Source: Solwaraspora sp. WMMD791 (GTDB lineage Bacteria > Actinomycetota > Actinomycetes > Mycobacteriales > Micromonosporaceae). Taken from it: a DNA stretch of 64,000 nt. Position 1 is the first letter of the stretch; the number at the start of each line of letters is the position of its first letter. Shown one piece after another: positions 25,855-35,500 of the stretch. Position numbers and translations under genes: made by a program. Below the pieces are notes generated by a model. The model made no database searches, had not been told where the DNA came from, and saw only the letters and a program-made list of their open reading frames with translations. The stretch is from the NCBI RefSeq assembly GCF_029581195.1, contig NZ_CP120737.1:3325001-3389000 (forward strand), given 5' to 3'.

Positions 25855-26055
25855 CTGCGCCGGCCATTCGGCCCGTCCGTCGATCAGTCGGGCACCGGCA
25901 CCGGCAGCGGCGGCGAGGCCGACCACCAGTGGCGCCGCGACGGCCGCGTAGGTCAACAGTCTGCGTCGCGATGGCACCACCGTGGCGCCATCGCCGGCTC
26001 CGGCCGATGAGCCGGCATCAGCACCGGAACCGATTCGTGGGTCGTCACCGGCCAC
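25771..26055 (-). CDS. Small two-TM membrane protein
   Basis: A 94-aa frame with AGGAGG six bases before its GTG start (26055). Two hydrophobic segments (LLTYAAVAAPLVVGLAAAAGAGA and LVVAGVLVIAAGGVLHRLAV) flank a short charged loop. Low-complexity Ala/Gly content makes the call moderate. It overlaps the convergent plus-strand frame by 84 bp. The 305 bp beyond it (26056-26361) are comparatively AT-rich and hold a TATACT-like -10 sequence at 26245, probably serving the DUF397 gene. Confidence 0.5.
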   Translation of the reverse strand: MAGDDPRIGSGADAGSSAGAGDGATVVPSRRRLLTYAAVAAPLVVGLAAAAGAGARLIDGRAEWPAQLVVAGVLVIAAGGVLHRLAVRAGRGPS

Positions 26056-26361
26056 CGGCGCCCTCCTCACCCTGCACATGATCCGATCAACAGCGTCGCG
26101 GTGGATCACAAGCGCGGCCGAACAGCGGCCAGGCGGAGCCGATGCTAGCATTTTCGGCCCCTGCAAATTGGACATGACGCGCAATCAATCGCGATTCGCC
26201 AGTTGATCTCGATGTGCCCGATGGCACACATATACGCGACTGCCTATACTTTGATTGCTCGATGCCGAGCGGTTCAAGCACATCAGGCGACCCGGATCAG
26301 GATGCGTGGGTCGACATCCACACACGGCGGGTCGATCCCTCGCGACTAATCGGGAGAGCTC

Positions 26362-26538
26362 GTGGCAGGCACACCGCAACCAGGCAACTGGCGGACGAGC
26401 ACCTACAGCGGCGCCGACGGGTGCGTCGAGGTCGCACACGACGGTCACCTGGTGTACGTCCGCGACTCGAAGAGCCGCACGGCGACCCTGCGGTTCGGCC
26501 ACCCACAGTGGACACGTCTGCTGCGCTCACTGAAGTAG
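26362..26538 (+). CDS. DUF397 protein
   Basis: A 58-aa protein starting at GTG with GGGAG five bases upstream. It shows the DUF397 pattern W(R)TSTYSGADGCVEVAHDG followed by VYVRDSKS and a Trp near the end (HPQWTRLL). DUF397 proteins are small partners of Scr1/DUF5753 HTH regulators such as the one at 24525. Here the pair is separated by about 950 bp. A clear terminator follows 17 bp downstream, so it is a separate transcription unit. Confidence 0.9.
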   Translation: MAGTPQPGNWRTSTYSGADGCVEVAHDGHLVYVRDSKSRTATLRFGHPQWTRLLRSLK

Positions 26539-26555
26539 CTCCCCGGAGCAACCTG

Positions 26556-26589
26556 AACGCCCGCCCCGACCCCGGAGCGGGCGTTTCTT
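26556..26589 (+). terminator. Rho-independent terminator after the DUF397 gene
   Basis: AACGCCCGC (26556-26564) and GCGGGCGTT (26577-26585) form a 9-bp stem followed by TCTT. Confidence 0.85.
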
Positions 26590-26742
26590 GTCGGGTACCC
26601 GCACCCACCCCGCACGGCCGCCGGCGCACGCCGTGTTAGCGACCACATCTGGCATCCACACTGATCGGCACGGCCGTCGCGCTACCCACCCGCAGCGTCG
26701 CGCAGCCGCACACCAGTTAGCTGGCCGTCGATGGATTGCTGA

Positions 26743-26756
26743 TGTTATCGATAACA
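26743..26756 (+). promoter_or_regulatory. LacI-type palindromic operator upstream of GH43
   Basis: TGTTATCGATAACA is a perfect 14-bp palindrome with the central CG of LacI-family operators. It lies about 205 bp before the GH43 start. The 26590-26961 interval holds no other convincing gene. No LacI-family regulator is encoded in this window, so the repressor must be elsewhere. Confidence 0.65.
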
Positions 26757-26961
26757 GCTATCCTCGGCTGCGGGAGCGAGGGCACGCTTCGACGCACCGC
26801 GGTCACGACCAGCCGACCGCCGGCGTCGACGGCACCGCCCGATGGCGTCCGGGCACCCCTGTCGACACGACCAGGTAGTGGTCCCGACGGCCGGCACCGT
26901 CCGCCGGCAGTTGGACCGGTCGATCTCCGCGCCCACATCGACGCTCCACCAAGGAGTCCCG

Positions 26962-28749
26962 GTGACAATCACGAGACGTAACCGTGCCGTCGGTGTCGTC
27001 ACGAGCCTGCTGTGCCTGGCGACGTTCCTCGTCGCCACGCCGGCCCGGGCCGACAATCCGATCGTCCAGCACATCTACACCGCCGACCCCGCCCCGCTGG
27101 TGCACGACAACCGGGTCTACCTGTACACCAGCCACGACGAGGACGGCTCGACGTACTTCACGATGCGCGACTGGCAACTGTTCTCCTCCGCCGACATGGT
27201 CAACTGGACCCACCACGGCTCACCGCTGAGCCTGACCACGTTCAGCTGGGCCAGCGCCGACGCCTGGGCCGGGCACGTCATCGAACGCAACGGCAAGTTC
27301 TACTGGTACGTACCCGTGAAGGCCAGGGCGACCAACTCGATGGCGATCGGGGTGGCGGTCGCGGACAGCCCGACCGGTCCGTTCCGCGACGCCCTCGGCC
27401 GACCGTTGGTGGCCAACGGCGAGATCGACCCGCACGCCTTCATCGACGACAACGGGCAGGCCTACCTCTACTGGGGAAACCCCAACCTGTGGTATGTCCG
27501 GCTCAACGCCGACATGATCTCGTACTCGGGCAGCCCCACTCAGATTCCGTTGACCACGGCCGGTTTCGGCACCCGCACCGGCAATCCGGACCGGCCCACC
27601 CTGTACGAAGAGGGCCCCTGGGTCTACAAACGCAACGGGATCTACTACAACGTCTTCGCCGCCGAATGCTGTTCCGAGTTCATCGGCTACTCGACGGCCC
27701 CCGGGCCGACCGGCCCGTGGACGTACCGGGGGACGGTGATGCCCCGGCAGGGTGCCAGCTTCACCAACCATCCCGGCGTCATCGACTTCGCCGGTGGATC
27801 GTACTTCTTCTACCACAACGGGGCGCTGCCCGGCGGGGGCGGATTCACCCGGTCCGTCGCGGTGGAGAAGTTCAGTTACCGCGCCGACGGCACGATCCCG
27901 ACGATGAACATGACCACGGCAGGCGCGCCGCAGATCGGCACCCTCAACCCGTACGTCCGGCAGGAGGCCGAGACCGTCGCCTGGTCGGTCGGGATCGAGA
28001 CGGAGCCGTCCAGCGAGGGCACCATGAACGTCGGCTGGCTCGAGAACGGCGACTACATCAAGGTCAAGGGCGTAGCCTTCGGCACCGGGGCGAGCACGTT
28101 CACGGCGCGGGTCGCCTCCGGATCCAGCGGCGGGAGCATCGAACTCCGCCTGGGCGGCCCGACCGGCACCCGGATCGGCACCTGCAGCGTGCCCGGCACC
28201 GGCGGCTGGCAGACCTGGACCACCGTCAGCTGTCCGGTCACCGGCGCCACCGGGACCCAGGACCTGTACCTGCGGTTCACCGGGGGCAGCGGCTACCTGC
28301 TCAACGCCGACTGGTGGCAGTTCTCCACCGGCGGCACCCCGCCGCCGACCACCGCGCCACCCACGACCGCGCCGCCCACGACCATGCCACCGACCACCGC
28401 ACCGCCCACCACCGCACCGCCGACGCCCGGCGATCCGGGCACGTCCTGCACCGCCGCGGTGACGGTCCCGGCCACCTGGCAGGGCGGCTACGAGGGCAGG
28501 CTGACGGTGACCAACGGCACCGCGGCGACCATCGGCGGCTGGCGGGTGACCTTCACCCTGCCCGCCGGGCAGACGGTGACGCAGGGCTGGAGCGGCACGT
28601 TCAGTCAGCAGGGCACCCAGGTGACAGTGACCAACGCCAGCTACAACGGGCAGCTGGCGCCCGGGTCGTCGACCACTGCCGGATTCATCGCGTCGACCGG
28701 CGGCAGCGGCGGACAGCCACCGGGCAACGTCACCTGCACCGCCAGCTGA
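26962..28749 (+). CDS. Secreted GH43 enzyme with CBM6 and CBM2
   Basis: A 595-aa secreted three-domain protein: signal peptide (residues 1-30, ARA site), GH43 five-bladed propeller (about 38-335), CBM6-type domain (about 345-470, RQEAETVAWSVGIETE and DWWQF), a Thr/Pro linker repeating APPTT, and CBM2 (about 505-595). Catalytic residues fit GH43: Asp42 in ADPAPLV (base), Asp156 in GEIDPHAF (pKa modulator), Glu217 in YEEGPW (acid). Likely an extracellular arabinofuranosidase or xylosidase acting on arabinoxylan with the GH11 xylanase. The GTG start has AAGGAG upstream. Probably controlled by the LacI-type palindrome at 26743. Confidence 0.95.
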   Translation: MTITRRNRAVGVVTSLLCLATFLVATPARADNPIVQHIYTADPAPLVHDNRVYLYTSHDEDGSTYFTMRDWQLFSSADMVNWTHHGSPLSLTTFSWASADAWAGHVIERNGKFYWYVPVKARATNSMAIGVAVADSPTGPFRDALGRPLVANGEIDPHAFIDDNGQAYLYWGNPNLWYVRLNADMISYSGSPTQIPLTTAGFGTRTGNPDRPTLYEEGPWVYKRNGIYYNVFAAECCSEFIGYSTAPGPTGPWTYRGTVMPRQGASFTNHPGVIDFAGGSYFFYHNGALPGGGGFTRSVAVEKFSYRADGTIPTMNMTTAGAPQIGTLNPYVRQEAETVAWSVGIETEPSSEGTMNVGWLENGDYIKVKGVAFGTGASTFTARVASGSSGGSIELRLGGPTGTRIGTCSVPGTGGWQTWTTVSCPVTGATGTQDLYLRFTGGSGYLLNADWWQFSTGGTPPPTTAPPTTAPPTTMPPTTAPPTTAPPTPGDPGTSCTAAVTVPATWQGGYEGRLTVTNGTAATIGGWRVTFTLPAGQTVTQGWSGTFSQQGTQVTVTNASYNGQLAPGSSTTAGFIASTGGSGGQPPGNVTCTAS

Positions 28750-28793
28750 CGATCGGGTCAGCTGGCCGGCCCGCCAGTTGACCAGATGAGCCA

Positions 28794-28850
28794 GCGGAGT
28801 TCCCGGGCCAGCGGTCGACGCCGACGACCGCCCCGGCCCGGGAACTCCGC
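28794..28850. terminator. 16-bp inverted repeat between convergent genes
   Basis: GCGGAGTTCCCGGGCC (28794-28809) and its perfect complement (28835-28850) with a 25-base spacer, between the GH43 gene and the large minus-strand gene. Probable bidirectional terminator. Confidence 0.7.
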
Positions 28851-28924
28851 GACCTACCCGCCGCCGACCACCACGACCGCCCACCCGGCCACCGGCCGGC
28901 GTCAGCCGACACCGGTCGACAGCG

Positions 28925-31900
28925 TCAGGACACGCAGCAGTCGCGCTCGACGGCGGACAGCGGCGACGTCCGCAGGATCCGTACCTGGCCGAGGTCGCCG
29001 CCGAGCGGGTCGGCGAAACTGCCGTTCGGCTCCGGCAGCACCTCGACGACGAGGGTGCTGACCGGCAGCCCGGCCGGCAGCCCGGCGGCCGCCAACGCGG
29101 CCCGCACCTCGGCACCGGTCCAGGCGGTCTCCCCCTCCACCGGCAGCGGCACCGAGCGGTGCTCGACCCGGCGTCGCGGAATCGCCAGCTGGCGCAGGCC
29201 GATCTGCACGTTGCGCCGGGTGCTCGCGTCGGCCTGCACCACCCGTGCGTACAGCACCGCCCACAGCTGGGTGTTCGGCGGGTCCGGCAGTGCCCGGCGC
29301 AGTCCGACGTACGGGGTGGCGTACGGGGCCCGCACCCGGATCGCCCCGTCCGGCTCGGCGAGCACCGTCGCCGCCAGCTCCGGCGCCGGGTGCGCCACCC
29401 CTTCCAGCGTCAGCGGTTCGCCGTACCGGCCCTGCGCGGTGGACCAGAGTGGATCGTCGGCCGGCCCACGGTCGTGGCCGACCCGGATCTCGTAGGTGTA
29501 GAACGAGAACAGCTCCGGCGAGCCGGCGTCGGTGTTCGGCGGCAGCGGCACCAGGAAGTGCCGGTCGCTGTCGGCGGCCGGCTCCATCCGCTGCATGGTC
29601 GCGTACCCGGCCAGGTCCTGCACCTGGCCCGGGGTGATCACCCGGACGGTCTCCGGGTCCAGCGGCAGCGTCGGCACGGTGGCCGGGTCGGCCACCGGTT
29701 CGGTGCCGGCCAGCAGCATCGGGTCCGGGGTGACAGTCAACGGCCGGACGAAGTAGGCGTCGCGCGGGTCGGCCAGCGGCTCGGCGAACTCCAGCCACAG
29801 CCGCCGGGTCCGGGGCGCGGTCGCCGCGTACGACGCGTCGGTGCCGTACGGGGTGAGTGCGACACCGGCGGCGACGACCCGGGGCACCTGCCGGGGCGGG
29901 GTGACGATCGGCAGGGCGGTGGCGATCGAGCGCGCCACGACGGCGCCGTCGGCAAGGCGCACCGCCAACTGGTACTCGACCTGCGGCTCGTACGGCAGCC
30001 CGTCGGGGCCCAGCGGTACGGCCAGCGCGTCCAGGAAGATCATCCGGACGAAGCCACGGTCCGGTGTACCACGGGTGGCCTGCACGTTGACGGATCCGAT
30101 CAGTTCCATCACCCCGACCTCGGTGACGGTCTGCGGGGCGCCGGGGGCGTCCGGCAGCCGTACGGTGCGGGTCAGGGTCAGCGTCGGCGAGCCGGCGCCG
30201 CGCCAGGTCCAGTCCCGGTCCAGCAGCAGGGTCACCGCGTTGAGCCACTGCCCGGCGAGTTCGGTCGGGTCGGTGAACTCGACGCTGCCGCCGTCCGGGG
30301 CGAGATGGTGGCCGAGCCCGGCGCAGCCGAACACCACCCGCTCCCCCGGCGTGCCGAGCAGGGTCGGACCGTCGGCGACCAGGCCGAGCGCGCCGGCCAG
30401 CCGGCCGAGCAGGGCCGGGGTCGGGGCGGCCTGGGCAGCGACGGCGTGGGCCGCCGGCGGGGCACCGGCCGGGTCGGGGCGCAGGAACACCGACCGCAGG
30501 GTGTCGGCCGGCGGCAGTGGGCGCAGCAGGTCGGCGTCGCTGGCCGGGTCGGCCAGCCCGTGCAGGTCGATCCGGTCGACCGGGCCGTGCCGGGCGGCGT
30601 CGCTGCCGAAGTAGCCGAGGTCGTCGCGGCCCAGGGCCCGGACATCCAGCCGCAGGTCCCGCCCGGTGACCACGGTGACCGGGCCGCTGACCAGACCGTC
30701 CGGGCCGAGCTGGTCGGTGACGTCGACGGACCGGTAGTCGCCGGCGTCCACCCAGGACAAGTCGAGGTCGAGGGCGGCGGTGGGATCGTCGGGGAACAGC
30801 CGGGTGGTGGTGTACCACTCGACGTATCCGTCGGCGTCGGCGGCCGGGTCGTAGGCCGGCGCTTTCAGCAGCAGCCGGACCTGCAGCAGTACGGCGTCCG
30901 GGTCGGCGATGCCGGGCGGAGCCACCGCCCCCGGTGGCGCGACGTCGTTGGCGGCGATCTGGGCGAGCAGTTCGGCGCGGGCCGCCGGGCCGGCGGCGTA
31001 CACCGCTTCGGGGTAGCCCAGGCGCGGGCGGTGCACCCGCAGCGCCGCGACGGTCCCGTCCGGTTCCGGGGTGTACGGGTCGTAGCTGAGCCGGGCCGGT
31101 GGTCGGTGTCGGCGCAGGTGCAGCAGCGCGGTCGGGGCCTCGCCGACGCCGCTCGGCGCGACGTCGACCGACGGTCCGCCGCCGGTGGTGTCGGCGAGCC
31201 GGACCCGGAACTCGTACGACTGGCCGTAGCGCAGCGCCACGGAGTCGGCGTCGGCCGGTACCGCCTCCTCCGGCGGCCCGGGTGCCACCTCCATCAGGCG
31301 CTGCTCGTCGTCGGTGTCGACGACGAGGGAGCCACCGCGCCAGCGGACGAACCAGGCGGGCAGCCACAGTTGGCCGCTGTGTTCGGCCGGGGCGACCTCG
31401 CTCCAGCGTTCCTCGCGGGCGGTCCCGAGGTCCACGCCGATGGTCAGCGGCGCGTCGACGAGCGACAGCGAGGTCCAGTCGGTGCCGCCGGCCGGGCGGA
31501 CGTCGACCCGGTAGCCGAGCACGCCACGGGGGGCGAGCACCGGGTCCTCGCCGTCGGGTGGGGCACCGAGGGCCCGGTTCTGCCCTTCGAGGATGTCCTC
31601 GTCGTCCCAGCCGAGCTGGACGCCTTCGTCGCGGGCGATCGGCGTGCCGTCGCCCGTCTCGTCGAGCAGGTCGGCGCTGACCGGTTGCCGGGCGTGCACG
31701 ATCTTGGCGAAGCCGTCGTCGAAGCGCAGCGCCTCGGCGAAGACCTTGTCGTAGTTGCCGAGGGTGGCGGACTCGGTGGCGTCGGCGCTGACCGGGAACG
31801 TCACCGGGGTGAAGACCGGCCGGGTGCCGTCGGCGGGCAGCGGCGGCACCCGGGTGGCGAAGGCGCGCAGCAGCGCCGGGTCGGCGGCGACGGCATCGGC

Positions 31901-32566
31901 GTAGTCGCTCTGGGCGGCCAGGTCGGCCCAGAGCCAGCCGCCGGCGGCCAGTCGCGGGTCGGCGTCGACCGGTACGTCGAGGGTGACGACCAGGCCGAGG
32001 GCTTCGGCCAGCCGGGGGCGGCGCAGCGCGTAGGCGATCGCCTCGCCCCAGCCGATCACCATCGGCGGTGCCGGCGGTGCCGGCTCCGGCGGGCATTTCA
32101 TCAGACAGTGGTAGCTGGCGTCGGTGACGGCGAGCGAGGTACGTGGGCGGACGAACCCGAACGACCGGCGGTAGCTGCCCGGCAGGTACTTGCGCAGTTG
32201 CCGGGTGGTGTCGCGGCCCTGCGGGGCGAACGTGTCACCGGCTGGCCCGGCCGGGATCTCCAGGGCGGCGCCGATCGCGGTGAAGATGGGCCGGGCGTGC
32301 GGGGCGTGCAGGGTCGCCGGGGCGGCGGGCAGCGCGACGGTCTGGTCGACCCGGTCCCGCTGCGGCAGCGCCCCGAAGGTGTCCGAGATGGACACCGTGA
32401 ACGCGAACTTGGCGTCGGCGAAGGCGGGCACCCCGGCCGGGGCGGGCAGCAGCGGCGCGAGCGGGTCGGCGGCCGGGGCGACCAGCAGCCGTACGGTGAA
32501 GGTGCGGCCGGTGTGGTCCCACCGCTGCAGGTACGGCACCAGGGTGAGTTTGTGCGGGGTTGCCAT
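28925..32566 (-). CDS. Giant uncharacterised protein B (1213 aa)
   Basis: Second gene of a two-gene unit, 31 bp after the 1546-aa gene. RBS GGAG seven bases before the ATG at 32566. No signal peptide, membrane segment or recognised domain. It is beta-rich, Pro/Asp/Ala-rich and nearly lacks Lys and Cys, apart from a C-terminal DCCVS and an early CLMKCPPEPAPPAPP. Possible FnIII- or Ig-like modules are suggested by repeats of YGQSYEFRVRLADTTGG and SFYTYEIRVGHDRGP, each followed by a paragraph of strands. A block LWAVLYARVVQADASTRRNVQIGL near residue 1100 looks conserved in style. Function unknown; the length, coding bias and RBS make it a real gene. Confidence 0.85.
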   Translation of the reverse strand: MATPHKLTLVPYLQRWDHTGRTFTVRLLVAPAADPLAPLLPAPAGVPAFADAKFAFTVSISDTFGALPQRDRVDQTVALPAAPATLHAPHARPIFTAIGAALEIPAGPAGDTFAPQGRDTTRQLRKYLPGSYRRSFGFVRPRTSLAVTDASYHCLMKCPPEPAPPAPPMVIGWGEAIAYALRRPRLAEALGLVVTLDVPVDADPRLAAGGWLWADLAAQSDYADAVAADPALLRAFATRVPPLPADGTRPVFTPVTFPVSADATESATLGNYDKVFAEALRFDDGFAKIVHARQPVSADLLDETGDGTPIARDEGVQLGWDDEDILEGQNRALGAPPDGEDPVLAPRGVLGYRVDVRPAGGTDWTSLSLVDAPLTIGVDLGTAREERWSEVAPAEHSGQLWLPAWFVRWRGGSLVVDTDDEQRLMEVAPGPPEEAVPADADSVALRYGQSYEFRVRLADTTGGGPSVDVAPSGVGEAPTALLHLRRHRPPARLSYDPYTPEPDGTVAALRVHRPRLGYPEAVYAAGPAARAELLAQIAANDVAPPGAVAPPGIADPDAVLLQVRLLLKAPAYDPAADADGYVEWYTTTRLFPDDPTAALDLDLSWVDAGDYRSVDVTDQLGPDGLVSGPVTVVTGRDLRLDVRALGRDDLGYFGSDAARHGPVDRIDLHGLADPASDADLLRPLPPADTLRSVFLRPDPAGAPPAAHAVAAQAAPTPALLGRLAGALGLVADGPTLLGTPGERVVFGCAGLGHHLAPDGGSVEFTDPTELAGQWLNAVTLLLDRDWTWRGAGSPTLTLTRTVRLPDAPGAPQTVTEVGVMELIGSVNVQATRGTPDRGFVRMIFLDALAVPLGPDGLPYEPQVEYQLAVRLADGAVVARSIATALPIVTPPRQVPRVVAAGVALTPYGTDASYAATAPRTRRLWLEFAEPLADPRDAYFVRPLTVTPDPMLLAGTEPVADPATVPTLPLDPETVRVITPGQVQDLAGYATMQRMEPAADSDRHFLVPLPPNTDAGSPELFSFYTYEIRVGHDRGPADDPLWSTAQGRYGEPLTLEGVAHPAPELAATVLAEPDGAIRVRAPYATPYVGLRRALPDPPNTQLWAVLYARVVQADASTRRNVQIGLRQLAIPRRRVEHRSVPLPVEGETAWTGAEVRAALAAAGLPAGLPVSTLVVEVLPEPNGSFADPLGGDLGQVRILRTSPLSAVERDCCVS

Positions 32567-32597
32567 TGTCCGACTCCTTCGCCGACCCGACCCGGGC

Positions 32598-35500
32598 TCA
32601 CAGGGTCGCGGTCTCGGTGACCTGGTAGGACGCACTGATGGAGATGATCAGGAAGAGATCGACCTGGATCTTCACGGAGCCGGAGTAGTCACACTTGGTG
32701 CTGCCGGCGTCGTCGTACACCAGGCCTTTGAGCTCGGCCCGGATCTTGACCTTGACGACCTTGAGGTCGACCCCGGCTTCGAGCGCGACCAGTCCGCCGT
32801 ACTTGGTCTGGCCGGCGATCGCGTCGTAGACGAGCACGAAGCCGATGCCGAGGAACGCGTACGCCTTGAACGGGCCGAGCTGGCCCTGCACCCCGACGCC
32901 GGCGAACGCGACCAGTTCGAGCTTCTCGCTGGTGACCGTGCCGGAGACGAGGGCGATCGAGAAGGTGATGCTGCCGGAGACGATGATGAAGACCTTCGCG
33001 ACGCCGACCGACAGCACCGGGATCTTGCCTTCGAGGCCGATCCCGAGGCTGGCCGCCCCCTTGGCCTTGCCGTCGGTGAGGCTGACCCCGGCGCTGAGCG
33101 CCACCGCCAGGCTCAGCTTGAAGTAGTCGCCGAGCGGGACGATCGTGTCCGGCAGGTCGACCTTCAGCTTGGTCTCGAACTTCAGCTCGTGCTTGGCGTT
33201 GGCCGCCGCCAGGTCGATCGGGCCCTGCACACCCCGGTCGGCGACGAACGGCAGGTACTGCAGGATCTGTTCGATCTCGGCGAGCAGCAACGACCGCAGC
33301 TGGGCGACCTGCGGCCGCTGGTCGGTGCCGCCGACGATGTGCAGCTCGGACCCGGTCAGTTCGGCCAGGCCGGCCACGTCGGTCCAGATCCGCAGCCCGG
33401 TGAAGTCGGCCGACCAGCGGTCCCCGGTGACCTCCAGACGCAGCGTCGCGCCGTCGTAGCGTAGCGCCGAGCCGTGCCCGGGGGTGCCGGCCAGTTGCAG
33501 CGCGGTCGGCGGGTTGGTGAAGGTCAGCGGGTTGCTGAACGCCAGGGTGCCGGCCGGTCCGACGTCCAGGTGCAGCGTGCCGGGGGCGGTCTCCAGGGTG
33601 TTCGGCGGCGGCGGGAACGCCCCCTTGGAGGTCGACCGGGCCAGGATGTCGGCCAGCGCGGGCCGGTGCCGCGACTCGATGCGCGGCACCCCGGGTGCCG
33701 GCACCACCGGGCGGGGGAACAGGAACGCGTGGGTCGGGGTCGACTGCACGAAGGCGTACTCGGTGGCCGGGTCGGCCGGGCGCAGCAGGTCGGCGGCGTC
33801 GGCGAACCGGTACTCCCCCGGCGTGCCGGCCAGTGGCGGTGCGCTGATCGGCGTGTCGCTGGCCGGGTAGGCGACCGGGTAGCGGCGGATCAGCGGCGTA
33901 CCCCGGGTGTCGGCGACTCCGGTCGCCTCGCCGCCGCCGGGCGGCGCGGCGGCGACCGGACGGACCACCATCGACCAGGAGCCGGTCGTCGGCAGCTGCG
34001 GGGTGCCCCGCAGGGTCGCGACGAACACCGGGGTGCCGGCGTCGTCGGCGAGACCGACCTCGATCCGTTGGGCGCGCATCGGCAGGCCGCTGCCGCCGAC
34101 GTCGACGACGGTGTCGACCGGCCCGCCGACCGGCCCCTGCGCCTCGATCAGCGCCCGCAGCGCCTGCGGCCCGGCCGGCACCCCGCTGGGCGCGACCTGC
34201 AGCCAGCCGAGCACCCCGAGCGCCGGCGTCGTCGTGGCGGCGCCGTCGAGGGCGAGGTCCGCGTCGAAGTGGTACGGCACCAGCCGGGCAGCGCCGTGGC
34301 CGAACTCCGCGCCCGGTGCCGGCCGGACGTTGCGCACCCCGAACAGGCCCCGGAACACCCCGGCGTCGAAGGTGTACGGGGCGACGGTGATCGTCCCCGC
34401 GTCGCGGTAGCGGTAGTCGAACAGGCCGGGGGTGAACGGCTGCCAGCCGCTGTCGCGGCGGATCACCCCGCCGCCGGGGCGACGCTCCACGGTGACCGAG
34501 CGGGTCACCCGGATGCCCCACGGGTGCAGCACGCTGTTGACTTTGACGACCTCCAGCGCGGTCCGGCCGATCATGACCCGGAACTGCACCTTGGCGGCCT
34601 CGGCGAACGCGGCGAAGGGGTTGTTCCAGTCGCTGAAGTTCGAGCCACCGTAGCCGGACAGGTCGATCCGGGTGACCGGCACCCGGGGGTCGGTGGCCAT
34701 GTCGGTGTTGAAGACGGTCTCGACGCTGCCACCCGGGTCGGCGGTGGAGCCGAGCACCGACAGCCCCAGCGGGGCGCCGCTGGGCAGGTCCACGCCGTTG
34801 AGCAGTTGCCGCATCCGGCCGGCGAAGGTCGCCGACACGCCGCCGTCGTCGGGCCGGCCACCTTCGGCCTGGGCCGTGATCTGGATGCCGCCCCGGGTGT
34901 CGCCGAACTCGGGTCGGGTCAGCCCGAGCAGGTCGGCCGGGCGGGCGCCACTGTCCTGCGGCTGTACCAGCACCGCCGCGATCAGACCGAACGGGAACGT
35001 GGTGCGCACCCCGACCGGCGTACCGTCGCCGAAGGCGTCCAGGGTGCCGGCCACCGCGTCGGCGGGCACCACCGGGACGAGCCGCTGCGACCGGGCGCCG
35101 AGTGAGGTGGCGCCGCCGTCGGTGGCCGAGGCGAGCGGGGTGGGGAACCAGCCAAGGGTCATGATGTCCTGGTCGGTGTCCAGGGTGCGGACCGGTTCCC
35201 ACTGCACCTGGGGCAGTGCCGTCACCCGGAGCGCGCCGACCTCTGCCTGGCTGGCCAGGCCGGCGACGGCGTAGCGGGTGTCGGGGTGGTTCGGGCCGAC
35301 GCCGAGCCCGACGCCGAGCAGGTCCTGGTTGGTGGAGACGTCCAGCAGCAGCAGGTTCGGCGGCCAGCCGACCACCTCGGACAGATATCCGTCGACCATC
35401 GAGGTGGAGGTGGCGTCGGACCGGGCGGCGGCCTGGATCCGCTGGCCGCGGAGTTCGAGCTCCAGCCGACGGGCGGCGTCCCACTGTGCACCGGTCAACT

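Noticed and set aside
29159-32620. A 1153-codon open frame on the plus strand opposite giant protein B
   Set aside because: Its translation is low-complexity Gly/Arg/Val without strands or motifs and lacks an RBS; it is the antisense shadow of a high-GC gene. The minus-strand gene has the RBS and codon bias.
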